Source: Acidimicrobiia bacterium
Lineage (GTDB): Bacteria; Actinomycetota; Acidimicrobiia; UBA5794; UBA11373
Length of the DNA: 8,149 bases
Reading direction: 5' to 3'
Assembly (NCBI GenBank): GCA_025456165.1
Contig: JALOLI010000040.1
Location: 1 to 8,149 of the forward strand
The stretch's first letter is position 1. Every line of letters starts with the position of its first letter. The notes under the pieces are model-generated. The model made no database searches and was not told the origin of the DNA. It was given only the letters and a program-made list of their open reading frames with translations. A program made the translations under genes and the position numbers. Shown piece after piece: positions 6,090-8,149 of this stretch.

Positions 6090-7430
6090 TCAGCCGAGGC
6101 CGTGTCGCGCCAGGAACTCACCGAGGAGCCCGGCCAGGTTGGGGGTGCCGATCTCCTCGAGGTCGTAGAAGACCCGGGCGCGAGGGCGATCGATGCGGAT
6201 CACCCGGGCCAGATCGATGGGAGTGCCGATGACCACCGCGTCGGCCGGGGTGGCGGCGATGGTGGCCTCCAGGTCGGCCAGTTGCTCGGGGCCGTACCCC
6301 ATCGCCGGCAGCAGGGTGCCGATCTCCGGGTAGGTCGTGAAGGTCTCCCGCAGCCTGCCCACCAGGTAGGGGCGGGGGTCGACCAGGGCGGCGGCGCCGA
6401 AGCGCTCGGCGGCCACGGTGCCGGCCCCGATCTTCATGCCGCCGTGGGTCAGGGTGGGCCCGTCCTCCACCACCAGCACCCGCTTGCCGGCGACGACTGA
6501 GGGGTCGTCGAGGCGGAGCGCCGAGTTGGCCCCGATTACCGTCGCGCCCGGGTTCACCGCGGCGATGTTGGCCCGGACCGAAGCCACTCCGGCCGCCGGG
6601 GCGCTGTCCATCTTGTTGATCACCACTACGTCGGCAGTACGCAGGTTGACCTCGCCGGGGTAGTAGCCGATCTCGTGGCCCGGCCGATGCGGGTCCACGA
6701 CCGTGATGGCCAGGTCGGGCCGGAAGAAGGGGAAGTCGTTGTTGCCCCCGTCCCAGACGATCACGTCGCAGCCGCCCGGGTCGGCCTCGGCGGCCCGCAG
6801 GATGGCCTCGTAGTCCACTCCGGCGTAGATCACATTGCCCCGCACGACGTGCGGCTCGTATTCCTCCATCTCCTCGATCGTGCAGTGATGCTCCTCCAGG
6901 TCCTCCAGGGTGGCGAAGCGCTGCACTTTCTGCGCCGCCAGGTCGCCGTAGGGCATGGGATGGCGCACCGCCACCACCTTGCGTCCCCGGCTCATCAGCA
7001 CCTCGATCACCCGGCGGGCGGTCTGGCTCTTGCCGCAGCCGGTGCGCACGGCGCACACCGAGACCACGGGCTTGGTCGAAACCAGCTGCGTGTCGCGCGG
7101 GCCGAGCAGGGTGAAGGTGGCCCCGGCCGCCTGCACGAGGGCGCTCAACCGCATCACGTACTCGTAGGACACGTCGCTGTAGGAGAAGGCGCACTCATCG
7201 ACGCTGAGCTCGCCGATCAGACCGGGCAGGTCCTTTTCGGCGTGGATGGGAATGCCCTGGGGGTAGCGCGGGCCGGCCAGAGCCGCCGGATAGCGGCGGC
7301 CGTCGATGTCGGGGATCTGGGCCGCGGTGAAGGCCACCACCTCGCAGGCCGCGTCCTGGCGGTAGCGGGTGTTGAAGTTGTGGAAGTCCCGCCCCGCCGC
7401 CCCGATGATGATCACCCGCCGCTGCGCCAT
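6090..7430 (-). CDS. Cyclic 2,3-diphosphoglycerate synthetase-like P-loop NTPase (COG2403-type)
   Basis: The archaeal namesake makes cyclic 2,3-diphosphoglycerate, a thermoprotective solute, from 2,3-diphosphoglycerate and ATP; in bacteria the role of the family is not established. The 446-residue protein has an N-terminal Rossmann-like part (RVIIIGAAGRDFHNFN, residues 5-20) and a P-loop-like TGCGKS (130-135). Walker-B-like VWDGGNNDFPFF (225-236) and NKMD (272-275), a GTPase-type base-recognition motif, follow. The P-loop lacks the first Gly of the strict GxxxxGKS pattern (Val128 instead), while the second half is intact. The start is ATG 7430, with GGGAGG at 7436-7441 five bases upstream; a longer frame to 7481 would run through that site. 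It is first in a two-gene operon with the DinB-fold gene and diverges from the MoaD-like gene. Family is fairly sure; activity is not. Confidence 0.87.
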   Translation of the reverse strand: MAQRRVIIIGAAGRDFHNFNTRYRQDAACEVVAFTAAQIPDIDGRRYPAALAGPRYPQGIPIHAEKDLPGLIGELSVDECAFSYSDVSYEYVMRLSALVQAAGATFTLLGPRDTQLVSTKPVVSVCAVRTGCGKSQTARRVIEVLMSRGRKVVAVRHPMPYGDLAAQKVQRFATLEDLEEHHCTIEEMEEYEPHVVRGNVIYAGVDYEAILRAAEADPGGCDVIVWDGGNNDFPFFRPDLAITVVDPHRPGHEIGYYPGEVNLRTADVVVINKMDSAPAAGVASVRANIAAVNPGATVIGANSALRLDDPSVVAGKRVLVVEDGPTLTHGGMKIGAGTVAAERFGAAALVDPRPYLVGRLRETFTTYPEIGTLLPAMGYGPEQLADLEATIAATPADAVVIGTPIDLARVIRIDRPRARVFYDLEEIGTPNLAGLLGEFLARHGLG

Positions 7431-7435
7431 GCCTG

Positions 7436-7441
7436 CCTCCC
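7436..7441 (-). promoter_or_regulatory. Shine-Dalgarno site deciding the start at 7430
   Basis: On the minus strand GGGAGG lies five bases before ATG 7430. It supports this start over an in-frame upstream start at 7481. I see no convincing minus-strand promoter hexamers in 7442-7512. Confidence 0.55.
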
Positions 7442-7490
7442 TCTGCTGCCTCCGGTGCGGAGAGATAGTCTGGCAGGGCACCGCCGCTGC

Positions 7491-7512
7491 GGGAGGGGCG
7501 GAAGGCCCTCCC
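7491..7512. promoter_or_regulatory. Inverted repeat between divergent genes, possible operator
   Basis: GGGAGGG (7491-7497) and its exact complement CCCTCCC (7506-7512) flank eight bases. The right arm ends directly against the TACAAT hexamer at 7513, where the -35 region would be. A regulator bound here could control both divergent genes; no such regulator is encoded in the window. Confidence 0.4.
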
Positions 7513-7518
7513 TACAAT
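7513..7518 (+). promoter_or_regulatory. -10 hexamer TACAAT of an apparently leaderless gene
   Basis: TACAAT is followed by exactly six bases and then the GTG at 7525. In actinobacteria this spacing places the transcription start on the first base of the start codon, the signature of a leaderless mRNA. No Shine-Dalgarno site lies in the six-base gap and no clear -35 box is present. Confidence 0.6.
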
Positions 7519-7524
7519 CCCATC

Positions 7525-7797
7525 GTGCCCACCCTGCGGATACCCGACGCCCTGCGGCGCTACGCCGGAGGGGAGGCAGTGCTCGAAGCGGCGGGCGCCA
7601 TGGTCGGAGAGGTCCTCGACGATGCGTTCCGCCGGCACCCCGACCTCCAGATCCGGCTGGTGGACGAGGCCGGCGTGGTCCGATCCCACCTGGCGGTCTT
7701 CCGCAACGAGGAGCAACTTCCCCGCGAGCGGGCCGCCGGGGAACCCCTGGGCCCGGGCGACACGCTGACGCTCCTGCTGGCCGTCGACGGCGGGTAA
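7525..7797 (+). CDS. MoaD/ThiS-family ubiquitin-like sulfur carrier (MoaD- or CysO-like)
   Basis: This is a small beta-grasp sulfur carrier whose C-terminal Gly-Gly is adenylated and then thiocarboxylated, to deliver sulfur for pterin cofactor synthesis (MoaD) or cysteine synthesis (CysO). The 90-residue protein begins with PTLRIPDALRRYAGG, close to the VSIPTILRPHTGG start of mycobacterial CysO. It has the helix region VGEVLDDAFRRHPDL, then LAVFRNEEQLPRE, and ends LGPGDTLTLLLAVDGG with the essential terminal Gly89-Gly90. GTG 7525 is chosen because a TACAAT hexamer lies six bases before it and homologues begin here; the frame stays open back to 7369, but that part overlaps the divergent gene. 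It converges on an aldehyde:ferredoxin oxidoreductase gene. The pairing suggests a role in the tungsten or molybdenum pterin cofactor, while the sequence itself also resembles CysO; the two cannot be separated here. Confidence 0.88.
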   Translation: MPTLRIPDALRRYAGGEAVLEAAGAMVGEVLDDAFRRHPDLQIRLVDEAGVVRSHLAVFRNEEQLPRERAAGEPLGPGDTLTLLLAVDGG

Positions 7798-7810
7798 GGC
7801 CGGGTTCCTT

Positions 7811-7904
7811 AGGGGGTACGCGAATAGGTCCGCCTCAGGGCCGGTTGTCACCCGACCATCGGCCGCCAGCCGGCGAGGGGCGGCGGCCTATTGGCGCACC
7901 CCCT
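7811..7904. terminator. Long imperfect palindrome between converging genes, candidate bidirectional terminator
   Basis: The left arm (7811-7834) begins AGGGGGTACGC and the right arm (7882-7904) ends GCGCACCCCCT. They pair as 21 matches with two mismatches (7818/7897 and 7822/7893) and one bulged base (7829), around a 47-base centre. The centre holds further pairing, such as GCCGG 7840-7844 with CCGGC 7870-7874. The element starts 13 bases after the MoaD-like stop, and its right end touches the stop codon of the opposite gene. There is no T-run on either strand. A shared terminator is the simplest reading; a miniature mobile palindrome is an alternative. Confidence 0.6.
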
Positions 7905-8149
7905 TAGAGCCAGTCGGCGGCGGCCACGCGTGCGTCGAAGGTGGCCAGCACCCGCTCCCTCAGGGCGGCGAAGAACTCCTCGGTGATGAAGTAGGGGAGG
8001 CGGACCTCGGGCATCTCCTCGTGGGCGGCGGCGGGCAGGGTGTAGTCGTCCGGGGTGAAGCCGAACCGCCGCTCCGCGGCGTAGCCGCGCAGGTAGGTGC
8101 GCCCCACCACGGCGCGCAGGTCGTCGGCCGTCACCTCCAACCCGGCGGC
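7904..8149 (-). CDS. Aldehyde:ferredoxin oxidoreductase family, C-terminal fragment (window-truncated)
   Basis: Family members are tungsten- or molybdenum-bis-pterin enzymes with a 4Fe-4S cluster that oxidise aldehydes, or reduce acids, using ferredoxin. Only the last 81 residues are in the window; the frame is open at 8149. Recognition rests on VTADDLRAVVGRTYLRGYAAERRFGF followed by TPDDYTLP, matching the conserved closing block of the family (helix with Arg-rich ERxxGF, then DDxxLP). The cofactor and cluster motifs lie further upstream, outside the window. The tail after the LP motif (LPYFITEEFF, then RERVLATF) lacks the YYxxRGW pattern seen in classical archaeal enzymes, so a divergent subfamily is likely. 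The gene converges on the MoaD-like carrier, and its TAA stop sits at the edge of the palindrome between them. The family call is fairly good; substrate and metal are unknown. Confidence 0.72.
   Translation of the reverse strand, partial: AAGLEVTADDLRAVVGRTYLRGYAAERRFGFTPDDYTLPAAAHEEMPEVRLPYFITEEFFAALRERVLATFDARVAAADWL

Noticed and set aside
7798..7903. Molybdenum/tungsten cofactor riboswitch in the structured gap near the oxidoreductase
   Set aside because: Such riboswitches lie upstream of the genes they control; this structure is at the 3' end of both converging genes and I see no match to the aptamer core.
6675..7907. A 410-residue open frame on the plus strand
   Set aside because: It is the shadow of the P-loop NTPase gene on the other strand and runs through the divergent promoter and the MoaD-like gene in another frame; its composition is not protein-like.
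1..8149. tRNA, rRNA, CRISPR array, insertion sequence or phage attachment site
   Set aside because: No cloverleaf-like motif, spaced direct repeats, transposase frame or target duplication was found when reading both strands.

Overview
This is very GC-rich DNA (roughly 70% G+C by eye) with strong GC bias at third codon positions, purine-rich Shine-Dalgarno sites, GTG and TTG starts and at least one apparent leaderless promoter. Together with a DinB/maleylpyruvate-isomerase-type (TIGR03083-like) gene and a CysO/MoaD-like sulfur carrier, this points to an actinobacterium. It is probably an anaerobic or facultative, possibly uncultivated lineage, because the window carries a group 3 [NiFe] hydrogenase and a tungsten-type aldehyde:ferredoxin oxidoreductase. 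The taxonomic call is inference.

Region 1 (1-2889, + strand) is the distal end of a hydrogenase operon. It holds the C-terminal part of the small subunit (cut by the window edge), the large subunit with both nickel-binding CxxC motifs and a 34-residue tail after the last His, and an overlapping HybD/HycI-type maturation protease that would remove the tail. A GC-rich hairpin just after the protease stop probably ends the operon. The protease carries an unusual insert whose DNA contains two perfect inverted repeats.

Region 2 (2890-5342, + strand) begins with a TACAAT promoter in front of a 96-residue protein I do not recognise. Two tandem membrane proteins follow with a GTGA start/stop overlap. 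Both have one N-terminal helix, an outer helical loop and two further helices; the second adds a TPR domain. They look like diverged paralogues.

Region 3 (5339-7430, - strand) is a two-gene operon. A cyclic 2,3-diphosphoglycerate synthetase-like (COG2403-type) P-loop NTPase is followed by a DinB/MDMPI-fold metal-binding protein. The last stop codon overlaps that of the converging TPR gene inside a CTAG.

Region 4 (7431-8149) has a MoaD/CysO-like carrier (+ strand, apparently leaderless) converging on the C-terminal end of an aldehyde:ferredoxin oxidoreductase (- strand). A long imperfect palindrome of about 94 bp fills the gap between them. The carrier may supply sulfur for the pterin cofactor of the oxidoreductase. 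No tRNA, rRNA, CRISPR array or insertion sequence was seen, and no gene-free stretch exceeds about 125 bases.
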